Below the pieces are notes generated by a model. The model saw only the letters and a program-made list of their open reading frames with translations, did no database searches and was not told the DNA's origin. The position numbers and the translations under genes are program-made. Below are positions 10,425-18,868 of a DNA stretch of 64,000 bases, in pieces (the stretch's first letter is position 1; every line of letters starts with the position of its first letter). Origin of the DNA: Poindextera sp036272595 (GTDB taxonomy: Bacteria > Pseudomonadota > Alphaproteobacteria > Caulobacterales > Caulobacteraceae); assembly GCA_036272595.1 (NCBI GenBank), contig DATAYM010000077.1, forward strand, positions 1-64,000. The letters run 5' to 3'.

Positions 10425-10681
10425 CAGTTCAACTCCTGCCACTTGGCCGCCAACTCGCCCTCGTGTGCGGCGGCCCATTCCCGGGCGGCGGCCAGCACCC
10501 GCGCTGGCGCGTCGCCGACGATCAGTTCACCTGTTGCAATGCCAACCGAGCAGCGGAAATCGGGACCTTCTACGTGGAAGTGCGGAATCCCGTGGTCGCC
10601 TCCGTAGATCGCGATTTTCCAGTTCGCCTGGCGATGCATTGTCACCATAGGCGACATGTAGTGCAATAGTTGCATCGTCAC
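10424..10681 (-). CDS. DUF4160 domain protein, toxin-like partner
   Basis: At most 85 residues. The signature GDHGIPHFHVEG (about residues 27-38) is typical of DUF4160, where paired histidines sit in a conserved HxH motif. The C-terminal half is a short helical segment with GELIVGDAPARVLAAAREWA. The exact start is uncertain: GTG at 10681 and ATG at 10675 or 10657 are all possible and none has a clear ribosome-binding site. It is co-transcribed and overlaps by 1 nt with the DUF2442-HTH gene. Its biochemical function is unknown, and the toxin role is inferred from the pairing. Confidence 0.75.
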   Translation of the reverse strand: MTMQLLHYMSPMVTMHRQANWKIAIYGGDHGIPHFHVEGPDFRCSVGIATGELIVGDAPARVLAAAREWAAAHEGELAAKWQELN

Positions 10682-10740
10682 AAGCAGCGGCGCTTACGAT
10701 TGGCGCGTCCTTCGGAGGGTTGAGGCCCTAACGCCCTTCC

Positions 10741-10766
10741 GGAACATCCTCCGACGGCGCAAGGTT
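10741..10766 (+). promoter_or_regulatory. Possible EcfG-type promoter
   Basis: GGAAC at 10741-10745 and GGTT at 10763-10766 are separated by 17 nt. This is one base from the GGAAC-N17-CGTT pattern of the alphaproteobacterial general stress sigma factor. It lies 32 nt before the dehydrogenase start codon. Confidence 0.25.
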
Positions 10767-10797
10767 ACATCCGATCGGCGTGGCGGAGGGACCGGCC

Positions 10798-11670
10798 ATG
10801 GATGTCGGCTTCATCGGGCTTGGGCATATGGGTTCGGGCATGGCGCGCAGCCTGATGCGCGCCGGCCATACCCTGACCGTCTGGAACCGCTCGCCGGAGC
10901 CGGCGGACCGGCTGGTCGCCGACGGCGCGCGCCGGGCGGCCGATCCTGGCGAGACGTTCCAAGGCGAGGCGGTGTTCACCATGCTGGCGGACGACCACGC
11001 CGTGCGCCAGGCGATCCTCGAGAGCGGCGCGCTGAGCCGGGCGCGTGCGGGCGTCGTCCACCTGATGTCCGCCTCCATCTCGGCGGCGTTCAGCCGCGAG
11101 CTGGAAACCGTCCATGCCGAGGCCGGCGTCGCCTACCTGGCCGCGCCGGTGCTCGGGCGGCCGGACGTGGCGGCGGCGGGCGAACTGAACGTCCTGGTCG
11201 CCGGCGCGCCCGAGGCGGTCGACCGCGCGCGGCCGCTGCTGGACGCGGTCGGCAAGAAGACCTGGCCGATCGGGCCGGCGCCGCACCAGGCGCACCTGGC
11301 CAAGCTGGCGATCAACTTCACCCTGGCGGCGGCCATCGAGAGCCTGGCCGAGGCCTTCGCCCTGGCGCGCGGCTACGACCTCGACCCGGCCATCCTGCGC
11401 GACGTGCTGACCGGCACCCTGTTCGCCGCGCCGGCCTACAGGACCTATGGCGACCTGATCGTCGAAGGGAAATTCGAGCCGGCCCTGTTCGCCCTGCCGC
11501 TGGGGCTGAAGGACGTGCGCCAGGCGCTGGAGGCGGGCGAGGCGGCCGGCGTTCCCCTGCCCTTCGCCAGCGTCATGCGCGACAATTTCATCGACGCCAT
11601 CGCCCATGGCGACGCGGACAAGGACTGGTCGGCGGTCTCCAGGGTCGCCGCCCGCCGCGCCGGCCTTTAA
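10798..11670 (+). CDS. NAD(P)-dependent oxidoreductase, 3-hydroxyisobutyrate dehydrogenase family
   Basis: 290 residues. The N-terminal Rossmann fold opens with MDVGFIGLGHMGSGMA (GxGxxG at about 7-12). The loop NRSPEPADRL suits an NADP-type cofactor. The C-terminal all-alpha dimerisation domain contains the family lysine in HLAKLAINF, the presumed catalytic residue near position 172. These enzymes oxidise beta-hydroxy acids or reduce small aldehydes such as succinic or glyoxylic semialdehyde. The substrate here cannot be assigned. The ATG at 10798 is preferred over an upstream GTG because GGAGGG sits 7-8 nt before it. Confidence 0.88.
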   Translation: MDVGFIGLGHMGSGMARSLMRAGHTLTVWNRSPEPADRLVADGARRAADPGETFQGEAVFTMLADDHAVRQAILESGALSRARAGVVHLMSASISAAFSRELETVHAEAGVAYLAAPVLGRPDVAAAGELNVLVAGAPEAVDRARPLLDAVGKKTWPIGPAPHQAHLAKLAINFTLAAAIESLAEAFALARGYDLDPAILRDVLTGTLFAAPAYRTYGDLIVEGKFEPALFALPLGLKDVRQALEAGEAAGVPLPFASVMRDNFIDAIAHGDADKDWSAVSRVAARRAGL

Positions 11671-11798
11671 GGCGCGAAATCCCGCCGGCTCGCCAGGAGC
11701 GGCATTCATGGTTAAGCTCCAGCTTCGGCCGGGCGGCCAAGACGCCGCGCGAACGACAAAAAAGACGGTCTTCGCAGACGATCATAGGGAAAAACATC

Positions 11799-12068
11799 AT
11801 GCATGCTTTGGGACTGAGCGGTCATGGCCTCATCGCCTGGATCGTCATCGGCGTGGTCGCCGGGTGGCTGGCCGGGCTGCTGGTCAAGGGCGGCGGCTTC
11901 GGGCTGATCGGCGACCTGATCGTCGGGGTCATCGGGGCGATCATCGGCGGCTGGCTTGCCGGCCGGCTGCACATCCATATCGGCAGCGGCATGATCTCCT
12001 CGATCATCACCGCCGTCATCGGCGCGGTGATCCTGATCTTCATCCTGCGCATGGTCCGACGAGCCTAG
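11799..12068 (+). CDS. GlsB/YeaQ/YmgE family stress membrane protein
   Basis: 89 residues, nearly all hydrophobic. Three predicted membrane segments contain the glycine-rich repeats typical of this transglycosylase-associated family: VIGVVAGWLAGLLVKGGGFG, LIGDLIVGVIGAIIGGWLAG and a C-terminal helix ending RMVRRA. Members are small inner-membrane proteins induced in stress, and the molecular role is unknown. AGGGA lies 8 nt before the ATG. It is a single gene facing the S46 peptidase gene across a long palindrome. Confidence 0.88.
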   Translation: MHALGLSGHGLIAWIVIGVVAGWLAGLLVKGGGFGLIGDLIVGVIGAIIGGWLAGRLHIHIGSGMISSIITAVIGAVILIFILRMVRRA

Positions 12069-12086
12069 CGGGCCGAATTCGCCCTT

Positions 12087-12256
12087 GATCCTCCCCCGTT
12101 GGGGGAGGGGGACCGCACGCAGTGCGGTGGAGGGGGCGCGGCGGCGGCCGCGCCCGCATCAGGCATGGGCTGAGAACTGATCTTCAGCCGGCGAGGCGCG
12201 GCAAGGCCCCCTCCACCATCCTTCGGTTGGTCCCCCTCCCCCTCCGTGGGAGGATC
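12087..12256. repeat. Long imperfect palindrome, type 1, copy 2
   Basis: The element is bounded by GATCCTCCC and its inverse GGGAGGATC. Its core matches the copy at 131-299 on both arms, while the central 60 nt differ. It fills the convergent junction between the GlsB-like gene and the S46 peptidase gene. Its last two bases are part of the peptidase stop codon (12255-12257). Confidence 0.85.
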
Positions 12257-14312
12257 AAGGGGCGCTCAGCTCGTTCACCAAGGCATCGGCGCCGTAGACC
12301 GTCCGCAGCGCCTCGGTGATCGCCGCGGCCGAGACGGCGATGGCGCGGTTCAGCGCCGGGTCGTAGCCGAAGTCACCGCCGAGGCTGTGGATGTTGCCGT
12401 CGAACATCACGCCGATCACCTGGCTGTTCGCGTCGAGCAGCGGCGAGCCGGAATTGCCGCCGACGATGTCGTTGGTGGTCGAGATGTCGAAGACCGTGGC
12501 CGGATCCAGCCGGTCCTTGGCCGCGATCCAGCGCGGGTCGAGATCGTAGGGCTCCTGGCCGGTGGCGCGGGCGAAGAGGCCGGCGAAGGTGGTGAACGGC
12601 GCGACGGTCTTGCCGCGCCAGATCCAGCCGGCGACGGCGCCATAACTCAGGCGCAGGGTGAAGGTCGCGTCCGGATAGAGGCTGTCGCCATAGACCGCGA
12701 ACCTGGCCCTGGCGATCGCTTCTGCCGCCCGCGCGGTCGGGCCGGCCACCTGCTCCTCATAGGCGGCGCGGATGCGGCGCGCCTCGGGGTCGATGCGCAG
12801 CACGTACCGGATCATCGGATCGTCCGAGGCCGTCACAGCCGCCAGCCCGCCGTCCCACAGCGCCTTGCGCACGGCCGGATCGCCCAGCCTGGTGCCGGCG
12901 ACCAGCCGCGCCGACAGGGTCTCCGGGCTGTCGTCGCCCAGCAGCAGCCGGGTGTCGGGATCGTCGGCGGTGAGGTATTCGCGCGCCTTCGACAGCCAGA
13001 ATTCCAGCAGAAGCTGCTCCAGCGGCCCTTCGATCGGCTCGGGGGCCAGCGCCGTCTTCTCGAGCTCCGGCAGCTGGCTGTCGACATAGTCCGGCAGGCG
13101 CTCGGCCGACGGCTTTCGCCGCTCCTCGGCGGCGCGGACCAGGAGGCGGGCGTCCTGGAACAGCCTGGAATCCACCGGCCCGCCCTCGACCAGGTCATAG
13201 GCCGGATAGAGCGCCTGGGCGGCCGGCTGGATGCGGGCGATATCGGTCCAGGGATCGCCGAAGGCGGGACCCAGCCTGGACATGGCCCTGGTCCGCAGAT
13301 CGGCCTCGGCCTGGCGTTTGGCGGCCATGAAATCGGCGTCGTCGAGCGCCGCCAGCCAGCCGGAATAGACCTTGTAGTCGTTCTCCAGCCCGAACAGTTC
13401 GTCATCGCCGAGCCGCCTGTGGTCGGCGCTTTCCTCGGTGAAGCGGATCACCCGGCCGCGCAGTTCGGAAAGCTCGGCCATGGTCAGCGGCACGGCCAGG
13501 TCGCGATCGGTCTGAAGCTGCGCGAGCGTCTGTTCGCGCAGGGTGTCGCCGGGATTGCCGGCCACGAACACCGGCTGGCCCGCGACCGGCGGAGCCGGGT
13601 TCCAGCGCAGGTGATCGGGCGCGGCGATCGGCCGGCCGTCCTGGTAGAGGCGCAGGAAGGCGCAGTCGAGATCGTAGCGCGGGAAGTTGAAATTGTCCGG
13701 ATCGCCGCCGAAGAAGGCCGCTTGGTAGCCCGGCGAGAAGATCAGCCGCACGTCGACATATCTGCGGTAGCGATAAAGCTTGAACTGGCCGCCGTGATAG
13801 AGGTCGACCACCTCGCAGCGCAGCTTGGCGTCGTCGCCGCAGCCGGCCTTTTCGAGCGTCGACGAGGCGGCGGTGCGGGCCTTGATCAGGGCCTCGCCGG
13901 TATGCCCGGCGCCGGCCGCGACCATCGGGGCGGTGACGTCGGTGACGGTCTGCAGGATCTCCGCCTGCAAGCCGGGGCAGATCTTTTCCTCCGCTTCGGC
14001 GGCCGCCAGATAGCCGGTCTTGAACAGGTCCTGGCCGGGCGCCGAGAGATCGTGGGCGCAGCCGGCGACGCAGTGGTTGTTGGTCAGCACCAGGCCCTCG
14101 GCGCTGACCACCGCCCCCGAGCAGCCGACCGAGAGCCGCACCGCCGCGGCCTGGACATGGTCAAGCCAGGCCGGGCTGATCTCCACCCCATAGGCCGCCT
14201 TCACCCTGGCGGCGGGAAAGTGGTCGAAGGTCCACATCCCCTCGTCGGCGCTGGCCGGGGCGGCGACGAAGGCCAGGACGGCGGCCAGCAGGGTCGCCTT
14301 CATCGGCGTCAT
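12255..14312 (-). CDS. S46 family serine dipeptidyl peptidase (DPP7/DPP11-like)
   Basis: 685 residues from the ATG at 14312, which has AAGGG about 8 nt upstream. A TTG 18 nt earlier is less likely. A signal peptide ends near VAAPASA (about 22), so the enzyme is periplasmic. The chymotrypsin-like double barrel carries catalytic His80 in LTNNHC and Ser621 in GGNSGSP, and an S46 alpha-helical cap is inserted between the barrels. S46 enzymes release dipeptides from peptide N-termini and are used by peptide-consuming bacteria. Length and motifs are normal. P1 preference (hydrophobic versus acidic) was not determined. It stands alone. Confidence 0.92.
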   Translation of the reverse strand: MTPMKATLLAAVLAFVAAPASADEGMWTFDHFPAARVKAAYGVEISPAWLDHVQAAAVRLSVGCSGAVVSAEGLVLTNNHCVAGCAHDLSAPGQDLFKTGYLAAAEAEEKICPGLQAEILQTVTDVTAPMVAAGAGHTGEALIKARTAASSTLEKAGCGDDAKLRCEVVDLYHGGQFKLYRYRRYVDVRLIFSPGYQAAFFGGDPDNFNFPRYDLDCAFLRLYQDGRPIAAPDHLRWNPAPPVAGQPVFVAGNPGDTLREQTLAQLQTDRDLAVPLTMAELSELRGRVIRFTEESADHRRLGDDELFGLENDYKVYSGWLAALDDADFMAAKRQAEADLRTRAMSRLGPAFGDPWTDIARIQPAAQALYPAYDLVEGGPVDSRLFQDARLLVRAAEERRKPSAERLPDYVDSQLPELEKTALAPEPIEGPLEQLLLEFWLSKAREYLTADDPDTRLLLGDDSPETLSARLVAGTRLGDPAVRKALWDGGLAAVTASDDPMIRYVLRIDPEARRIRAAYEEQVAGPTARAAEAIARARFAVYGDSLYPDATFTLRLSYGAVAGWIWRGKTVAPFTTFAGLFARATGQEPYDLDPRWIAAKDRLDPATVFDISTTNDIVGGNSGSPLLDANSQVIGVMFDGNIHSLGGDFGYDPALNRAIAVSAAAITEALRTVYGADALVNELSAP

Positions 14313-14382
14313 TGATCGGCCCTTACTCAAGCTCGCTGTCGGCCCCTTCTCCGCTCGCGCGGATATCCGGCGACCACTTTTT

Positions 14383-14487
14383 CGTCATGGCCCGACTTGT
14401 TCGGGCCACCCATGATCACCGTCTCTGATCAGGTGTTCATGGGTCCCCCGCATTCCGCCGCTTCGCGGCTCCAGCGGGGGGATGACG
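14383..14487. repeat. REP-like palindrome cluster, type 3
   Basis: GGCCCGA (14389-14395) pairs with TCGGGCC (14401-14407). CCCCCGC (14445-14451) pairs with GCGGGGG (14474-14480). The cluster begins and ends with GTCAT and ATGAC. It lies between two minus-strand genes, S46 peptidase and amidase. A partly similar segment is at about 36258-36296. Similar palindromes are common in alphaproteobacterial intergenic DNA. Confidence 0.6.
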
Positions 14488-14522
14488 GTTGAGAGGAGGC
14501 CCCGCTCCCCAACCCTTCTCCC

Positions 14523-15890
14523 TCAGAGCATCTCCCGTTCCAGCATCCCCGCCACGGCGATGGGGGTCAGGTCTTCGAGGAAGGGGCCGATGATCTGGAC
14601 GCCGACGGGCAAACCGGTCCTGGTCTTGCCCAATGGCGCGGCGGTGGCCGGCAGGCCGGGATAGGTGGCGACGCCCGGCCAGCCGGTCTGCTGGCCGTAC
14701 AGGGTCTCCTGTCCGTTGACGATCAGCCGGCGCAAGGTCCAGTCCTCCTGGTTGTCGTGCGGGAAGGCGGCGACGCCGAACGGCGGGGCCAGCACCACGT
14801 CGAAGCTTTCGAACAGCCTGGCCCATTGGCGGCGCAGCGAGTGCTGGGCGCTCAATAGGTCCATCCAGCCATGGGCGCTGATCGGCTCGGCGTTCGGCCG
14901 GCCGCGGCTCATGCTGGTCAGCAGCATCAGCTGATAGTTGATGTGCGCCTTGGCCAGGTCGGGCAGCAGCTCGCTCGAGCCCCGCACCGTCGCGCCGGCC
15001 TTGCGCATCTGCTCGGCGGCCGCCTCCACCACCGCCTTGACCTCGTCGTCGGTATCGCAGAGCGGATGGTCGGTCAGCACCAGGACGCGGTAGTCGCCCA
15101 GCCGGGAATGGCGCGGCGCCGGCAGCTGCAGCCGGTAGGCCTTGGCGTCGTCGCCGTCCGGCCCGGCGATCACCGAAAGGCCCAGCTCCAGGTCGCTGGC
15201 CGTGCGCGCCATCGGTCCGACCACCGACAGGTCCAGCGGCGGTCCCGGCTCGGTCGACGGCGGCGGCGTGGCGCCGCCGGCCGGAACCAGCTTGACGGTC
15301 GGCTTGTGGCCGAAGACGCCGCAGAGATGGGCCGGCACGCGGATGGAGCCGCCGATGTCCGAGCCGCACTCCAGCGGGACCATCCCCGCCGCCAGCGCCG
15401 CGGCGCCGCCGCCGGACGAGCCGCCGGGGCTGCGGGTCAGGTCGTGGGGATTGTTGGTGCGGCCATAAATCGGGTTGTCCGACTGCCAGTCGGCCAGCCA
15501 GGGCGGCACATTGGTCTTGCCGAGGATGACCGCGCCGGCCTCGCGCAGGCGGGTGAGCGGCGGCCCCTCGAATGAGGGCATCCAGCCCTTGAACATGGCC
15601 ACGCCCCTCGTGGTCGGCAGGCCGAGGATGTGGTGGTGCTCCTTGACGGTCATCGGCACGCCCAGCAGCGGCGCCCGCTCGCCGCGCGCCAGGGCGGCGT
15701 CGGCCGCCTTGGCCGCGTCGCGCGCACGGTCGAAGTCGCGGACGACGATGGCGTTGATCGGCCCGTCCTTGGCCTCGATGGTCCTGACCGCCTCCTCGAA
15801 CAGCTCCAGCGCCGAGACCTGGCCCGCGGCCAACGCCTTGGCCAGGCCGCCGGCGGTTGCGGTCTGGTAGTCGATCTGCGCGCCGGCCAT
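14523..15890 (-). CDS. Amidase signature family hydrolase
   Basis: 455 residues from the ATG at 15890 (AAAGGGAC upstream). The amidase signature is complete: the catalytic lysine lies in GVPMTVKEH (about residue 78), the glycine/serine-rich stretch is SPGGSSGGGAAALAAG, and the cis-Ser and nucleophile Ser lie in GSDIGGSIRVPAH. The family hydrolyses carboxylic amides; members include fatty-acid amide and aryl amide hydrolases. GatA is unlikely because gatB/gatC are absent and the sequence resembles stand-alone amidases. The gene is 64 nt downstream of the GST gene on the same strand and may be co-transcribed with it. Confidence 0.92.
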   Translation of the reverse strand: MAGAQIDYQTATAGGLAKALAAGQVSALELFEEAVRTIEAKDGPINAIVVRDFDRARDAAKAADAALARGERAPLLGVPMTVKEHHHILGLPTTRGVAMFKGWMPSFEGPPLTRLREAGAVILGKTNVPPWLADWQSDNPIYGRTNNPHDLTRSPGGSSGGGAAALAAGMVPLECGSDIGGSIRVPAHLCGVFGHKPTVKLVPAGGATPPPSTEPGPPLDLSVVGPMARTASDLELGLSVIAGPDGDDAKAYRLQLPAPRHSRLGDYRVLVLTDHPLCDTDDEVKAVVEAAAEQMRKAGATVRGSSELLPDLAKAHINYQLMLLTSMSRGRPNAEPISAHGWMDLLSAQHSLRRQWARLFESFDVVLAPPFGVAAFPHDNQEDWTLRRLIVNGQETLYGQQTGWPGVATYPGLPATAAPLGKTRTGLPVGVQIIGPFLEDLTPIAVAGMLEREML

Positions 15891-15954
15891 GGATGTCCCT
15901 TTGTTGTTTGGACGCCACCATGGCCCAGGGGCGTCGCGCCGCAAAGGCCGGCGG

Positions 15955-16671
15955 TTACCCATCCAGCTCCGGGTAATGCCGGAAGATGCCGTCTTCGTTG
16001 AAGGCGATGCGGCGGTCGGAGGCGAGGTAGGCGGCGATCCTGGGCAGGGCGGCGACCGCCTCGCGCAGTGCGATGACCCGCGGCCAGTCGCGCTCATGCC
16101 GCCGCATCGCCTTGGGGAAGGCGTAGCGCAGGCCCTCGACCGCCTGGAACAGGCCGAGGTCGGCATAGGTCAGCGAGCGGCCGACCAGATGGGCGTCGCC
16201 GACCGGATTGGCCGCCAGCACCCGGTCGAAATAGCCGAGGAATTTTGGGATGCGCTGCTCGCGGAATTCCTCCGCCCGCCTGGCGGCCTCCGGCTTCTGG
16301 TCGTCGTAATAGAGGCTGCCCCCGACCGGATGGTGGGTGTCGTGCGCCTCTTTCACCAAGTCGGCGATGGTGAGCTGCAGCTGGTGGGTGAAGATGCGGC
16401 CGGGCTCGTCCGCCGGCGCGAGGTTCAGCCGCGGCCCGAGATGGAGCAGGATGTTGGCGCTCTGGGCGACCATCACCTCGCCGTCGACGATGAAGGGCGG
16501 CGCGAAAGGCGGGTGCGGCAGGGCGGCATCGCCCAGGATCCGCATCATCCTCGCCTGGCCGCCGGGACCGCGCGCCACGTCGACATAGGGCTCGCCGGCC
16601 GCCTCCAGCGCCAGGCGGACGAACTCGCCGCGCCCCTGGATGCCTGGCCAGTAATAGAGCTCGATGGTCAT
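15955..16671 (-). CDS. Glutathione S-transferase family protein
   Basis: 238 residues. The N-terminal thioredoxin-like domain begins MTIELYYWPGIQGRGEFVRL, with the glutathione-site Tyr and Arg pattern of Alpha/Mu/Sigma-type enzymes, and has PPFIVDGEVMVAQSANIL with the cis-Pro and SAN glutathione-binding residues. An all-alpha C-terminal domain contains LTYADLGLFQ. Such enzymes conjugate or reduce electrophiles, and the substrate is unknown. GAGGAGAGG precedes the ATG. It is probably co-transcribed with the downstream amidase. Confidence 0.88.
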   Translation of the reverse strand: MTIELYYWPGIQGRGEFVRLALEAAGEPYVDVARGPGGQARMMRILGDAALPHPPFAPPFIVDGEVMVAQSANILLHLGPRLNLAPADEPGRIFTHQLQLTIADLVKEAHDTHHPVGGSLYYDDQKPEAARRAEEFREQRIPKFLGYFDRVLAANPVGDAHLVGRSLTYADLGLFQAVEGLRYAFPKAMRRHERDWPRVIALREAVAALPRIAAYLASDRRIAFNEDGIFRHYPELDG

Positions 16672-16690
16672 CGGCCTCTCCTCGCTCTGC

Positions 16691-16715
16691 GGAACCTTGG
16701 CCGCTCCGGGTCATT
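16691..16715 (+). promoter_or_regulatory. Possible EcfG-type stress promoter for the DUF3309 gene
   Basis: GGAAC at 16691-16695 and CATT at 16712-16715 are separated by 16 nt, close to the GGAAC-N16/17-CGTT general stress consensus. It ends 51 nt before the small membrane protein start. Confidence 0.35.
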
Positions 16716-16766
16716 GTCTTTCCCTGACACGGCGCGGAGAAACGGGCGCCGGCAAGGGAGGTTTCC

Positions 16767-16922
16767 ATGCTTGGAACGATTCTGATCGTGCTTCTGATCC
16801 TGGCGCTGATCGGCGCCCTGCCCAACTGGGGTTGGAGCCGCTCCTGGGGCTACTACCCGAGCGGCGGCCTTGGCCTGGTGGTGGTGATCATCCTGGTCCT
16901 GGTGCTGATGGGACGAATTTGA
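16767..16922 (+). CDS. DUF3309 family small membrane protein
   Basis: 51 residues, starting MLGTILIVLLILALIGALPNW. A hydrophobic N-terminal helix and a second one (GLGLVVVIILVLVLMG) flank a short SRSWGYYPSGG loop, exactly the DUF3309 layout. Two membrane passes are predicted. AAGGGAGG lies 7 nt before the ATG, and a GGAAC-type promoter lies upstream, suggesting stress induction. The function is unknown. The 21-nt gap to the convergent cfa gene holds a short ACCGG/CCGGT hairpin. Confidence 0.85.
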   Translation: MLGTILIVLLILALIGALPNWGWSRSWGYYPSGGLGLVVVIILVLVLMGRI

Positions 16923-16943
16923 CCGGGCTTCCCCCGGTTGGCG

Positions 16944-18167
16944 TCAGGCGCGGCGGCGGTTGCTGACGCCCTGGCCGCGCTCGGCGTCGACCATGTAGTC
17001 CCGCGTCATCGGCAGGGCGTCGACCCGGCGGGTCAGCTGCAGTTGGAAGTTCATGTGCCGGCCGGCGCGGAAGCTGAATTCGCTGATCGCCAGGTAGAAC
17101 TCCCACATGCGGCAGAACCGCTCGTCGTAGAGGCGGGCGATCTCGGCCCGCTCGGCGGCGAACCGCTGGCGCCAATGGCGCAGGGTCTCGGCGTAGTGCA
17201 GGCGCAGGATCTCGATGTCCGTTGTCCAAAGGCCGCTGCGCTCCACCGCCTCCAGGGTCTCCGAAAGCGCCGGGATGTAACCGCCGGGGAAGATGTATTT
17301 GCGGATGAACGGCTCGGTGACGCTCGGCGGATCGCGCCGGCCGATCGAGTGGATGATGGCCACGCCCTCCGGCGCCAGCCGATCGTGCACCGTGTCGAAA
17401 AAAGCCAGATAGTTGGGCTGGCCGACATGCTCGAACATGCCGACCGAGACGACGCGGTCGAAGCTCCCGCCGAGGTCGCGGTAGTCGCACAGCGCGAACC
17501 GCGCCCGTTGCGACAGCCCGGCCGCCTCGGCGCGGGCCTGGGCCGTGGCCAACTGCTCCCGCGACAGGGTCACGCCAAGCACCTCCACCCCATGGTCGCG
17601 CGCCAGGGTCAGGGCCAGGCCGCCCCAGCCGCAGCCGATGTCCAGCACCCTGAGGCCCGGCTTCAGGCGCAGCTTGGCGGCCAGGTGGGCCTTCTTGGCG
17701 GCCTGCGCCTGCTCCAGGCTCATCCCCGGGCTGGCGAAGTAGGCGCAGGAATACTGCAGGTCCTGGTCCAGGAAGCGGCGATAGAGGTCGAGGCTGAGGT
17801 CGTAGTGGTGGGCGACGTTGCGCCGGGCGTGGGCGCGGTCGTTGGCCTGGCGCAGGCGGTGGGCCAGGGCGATCCAGACCCTGGCCAGAGGTCCGGGGCG
17901 GATGCGTTCCTCCGGCGGCAGATTGGCGGCGATCAGGCCGAGCAGGGCGGTGACGTCGCCCTGATCGAACGTAAGGTCGCCCTCCATATAGGCCTCGCCC
18001 ATGCCGAGGCTGGGATTGGCCACGATGCGCCGCTCGCCCCGCCGCGTGACCCTGACCGCGACCAGCGGGCCCGAGCCGTCGCCATAGGTCTTCACCGCCC
18101 CGTCGGCATAGACCACCGCCAGGCGGCCGGCGTGGAATCGATTTTTCAAAAGCAGATGCAGCAGCAT
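16944..18167 (-). CDS. cfa: Cyclopropane-fatty-acyl-phospholipid synthase
   Basis: 407 residues from the ATG at 18167; upstream in-frame starts add unrelated sequence. An N-terminal lipid-binding domain (about 1-110) contains GMGEAYMEGDLTFD. A SAM-dependent methyltransferase domain follows, with LDIGCGWGGLAL as the SAM loop, EHVGQPNY, and the family segments YSCAYF and RKYIFPGGYIP. The enzyme transfers a methylene group from SAM to unsaturated acyl chains of membrane phospholipids, typically in stationary phase or acid stress. A tuberculostearic-type methyltransferase or a mycolate-type synthase is a less likely alternative. Confidence 0.92.
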   Translation of the reverse strand: MLLHLLLKNRFHAGRLAVVYADGAVKTYGDGSGPLVAVRVTRRGERRIVANPSLGMGEAYMEGDLTFDQGDVTALLGLIAANLPPEERIRPGPLARVWIALAHRLRQANDRAHARRNVAHHYDLSLDLYRRFLDQDLQYSCAYFASPGMSLEQAQAAKKAHLAAKLRLKPGLRVLDIGCGWGGLALTLARDHGVEVLGVTLSREQLATAQARAEAAGLSQRARFALCDYRDLGGSFDRVVSVGMFEHVGQPNYLAFFDTVHDRLAPEGVAIIHSIGRRDPPSVTEPFIRKYIFPGGYIPALSETLEAVERSGLWTTDIEILRLHYAETLRHWRQRFAAERAEIARLYDERFCRMWEFYLAISEFSFRAGRHMNFQLQLTRRVDALPMTRDYMVDAERGQGVSNRRRA

Positions 18168-18232
18168 GGCGAGCCTCGCTTGACCCCGATGAAGGGCAAA
18201 CGAACGCCACCGATGTGGGGTTGCGTGGCCGG

Positions 18233-18589
18233 TCAGCCCAGTCCCAGGGCGCGTTTCTGCACCCGGGTCAGGCGCGCGGCGACCAGGGCGTGGGCCTGGG
18301 CGAGATAAGCCTTCAGGTCGTCGTCGGAAAGCGCGTCGTGGCCGGCCAGCCGCACCCATTTCGCCCGCGCCAGATAGGGCGCCGGGCGCGCCAGGCCGTG
18401 CTCGACCAGCAGTTCGAAGGCCATGTCCGAGGCCTTGAAATTATAGGACGGCGGCCCGTCGCCGCGGTTGAGGCCGACGATGGCGAACATCTTGCCACCG
18501 ACCTTGAACACCCGCGAGTCGCCCCACTGCAGCGAATAGCTGGCGCCCGGCAGCGCCATGCAGGCCGTTTCGAACGCCGCGGGCGTCAT
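18233..18589 (-). CDS. MmcQ/YjbR family protein
   Basis: 118 residues, the standard size. The YjbR fold is indicated by FETACMALPGASYSLQWGDSRVFKVGGKMFAIV near the start, SYNFKASDMAFELLVE, and the motif ARAKWVRLAGHDALSDDDLKAYLAQAH. Proteins of this family have a double-wing CyaY-like fold and are often annotated as DNA-binding, but the role is unproven. GGAGGAGG precedes the ATG. It lies 65 nt upstream of cfa on the same strand and may form a two-gene unit with it. Confidence 0.85.
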   Translation of the reverse strand: MTPAAFETACMALPGASYSLQWGDSRVFKVGGKMFAIVGLNRGDGPPSYNFKASDMAFELLVEHGLARPAPYLARAKWVRLAGHDALSDDDLKAYLAQAHALVAARLTRVQKRALGLG

Positions 18590-18705
18590 GCCGCCTCCTC
18601 CGCCTTCCCGGGGCCAGCATAACCCGGAGCGGCGGAAAACCTTAAGCCCGCGCGCGAAGCTGTTGTCGCCGGGCCTTGAAGGCTATATTGCCGACCGCGC
18701 GCGCT

Positions 18706-18795
18706 GGTGAGGTGGCCGAGTGGTCGATGGCGCACGCTTGGAAAGCGTGTATAGGTTTACCCCTATCGTGGGTTCGAATCCCACCCTCACCGCCA
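18706..18795 (+). tRNA. tRNA-Ser (GGA)
   Basis: A 90-nt class II tRNA. The acceptor GGTGAGG pairs with CCTCACC (18785-18791), the discriminator is G, and the CCA end is encoded at 18793-18795. The anticodon loop CTTGGAAAG gives anticodon GGA at 18740-18742, reading UCC/UCU. A long variable arm precedes the TTCGAAT T-loop. It is isolated between the YjbR gene and a TonB receptor gene. Confidence 0.97.
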
Positions 18796-18868
18796 CCGCT
18801 CCCTCAGAAATCGTCTCTGGCGATCCGCCCAAGGATGCAAATGGGTGATGGGCGGACGCCCGCGGCGC

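Noticed and set aside
16094..16825. Second transferase-like frame overlapping the GST gene
   Set aside because: Different frame with Arg/Gly-rich translation; the GST frame has full domain motifs and a good ribosome-binding site.
18700..18800. Integration site of a genomic island at tRNA-Ser
   Set aside because: No second copy of the tRNA 3' end and no integrase gene in the window, although a catabolic island begins next to it.
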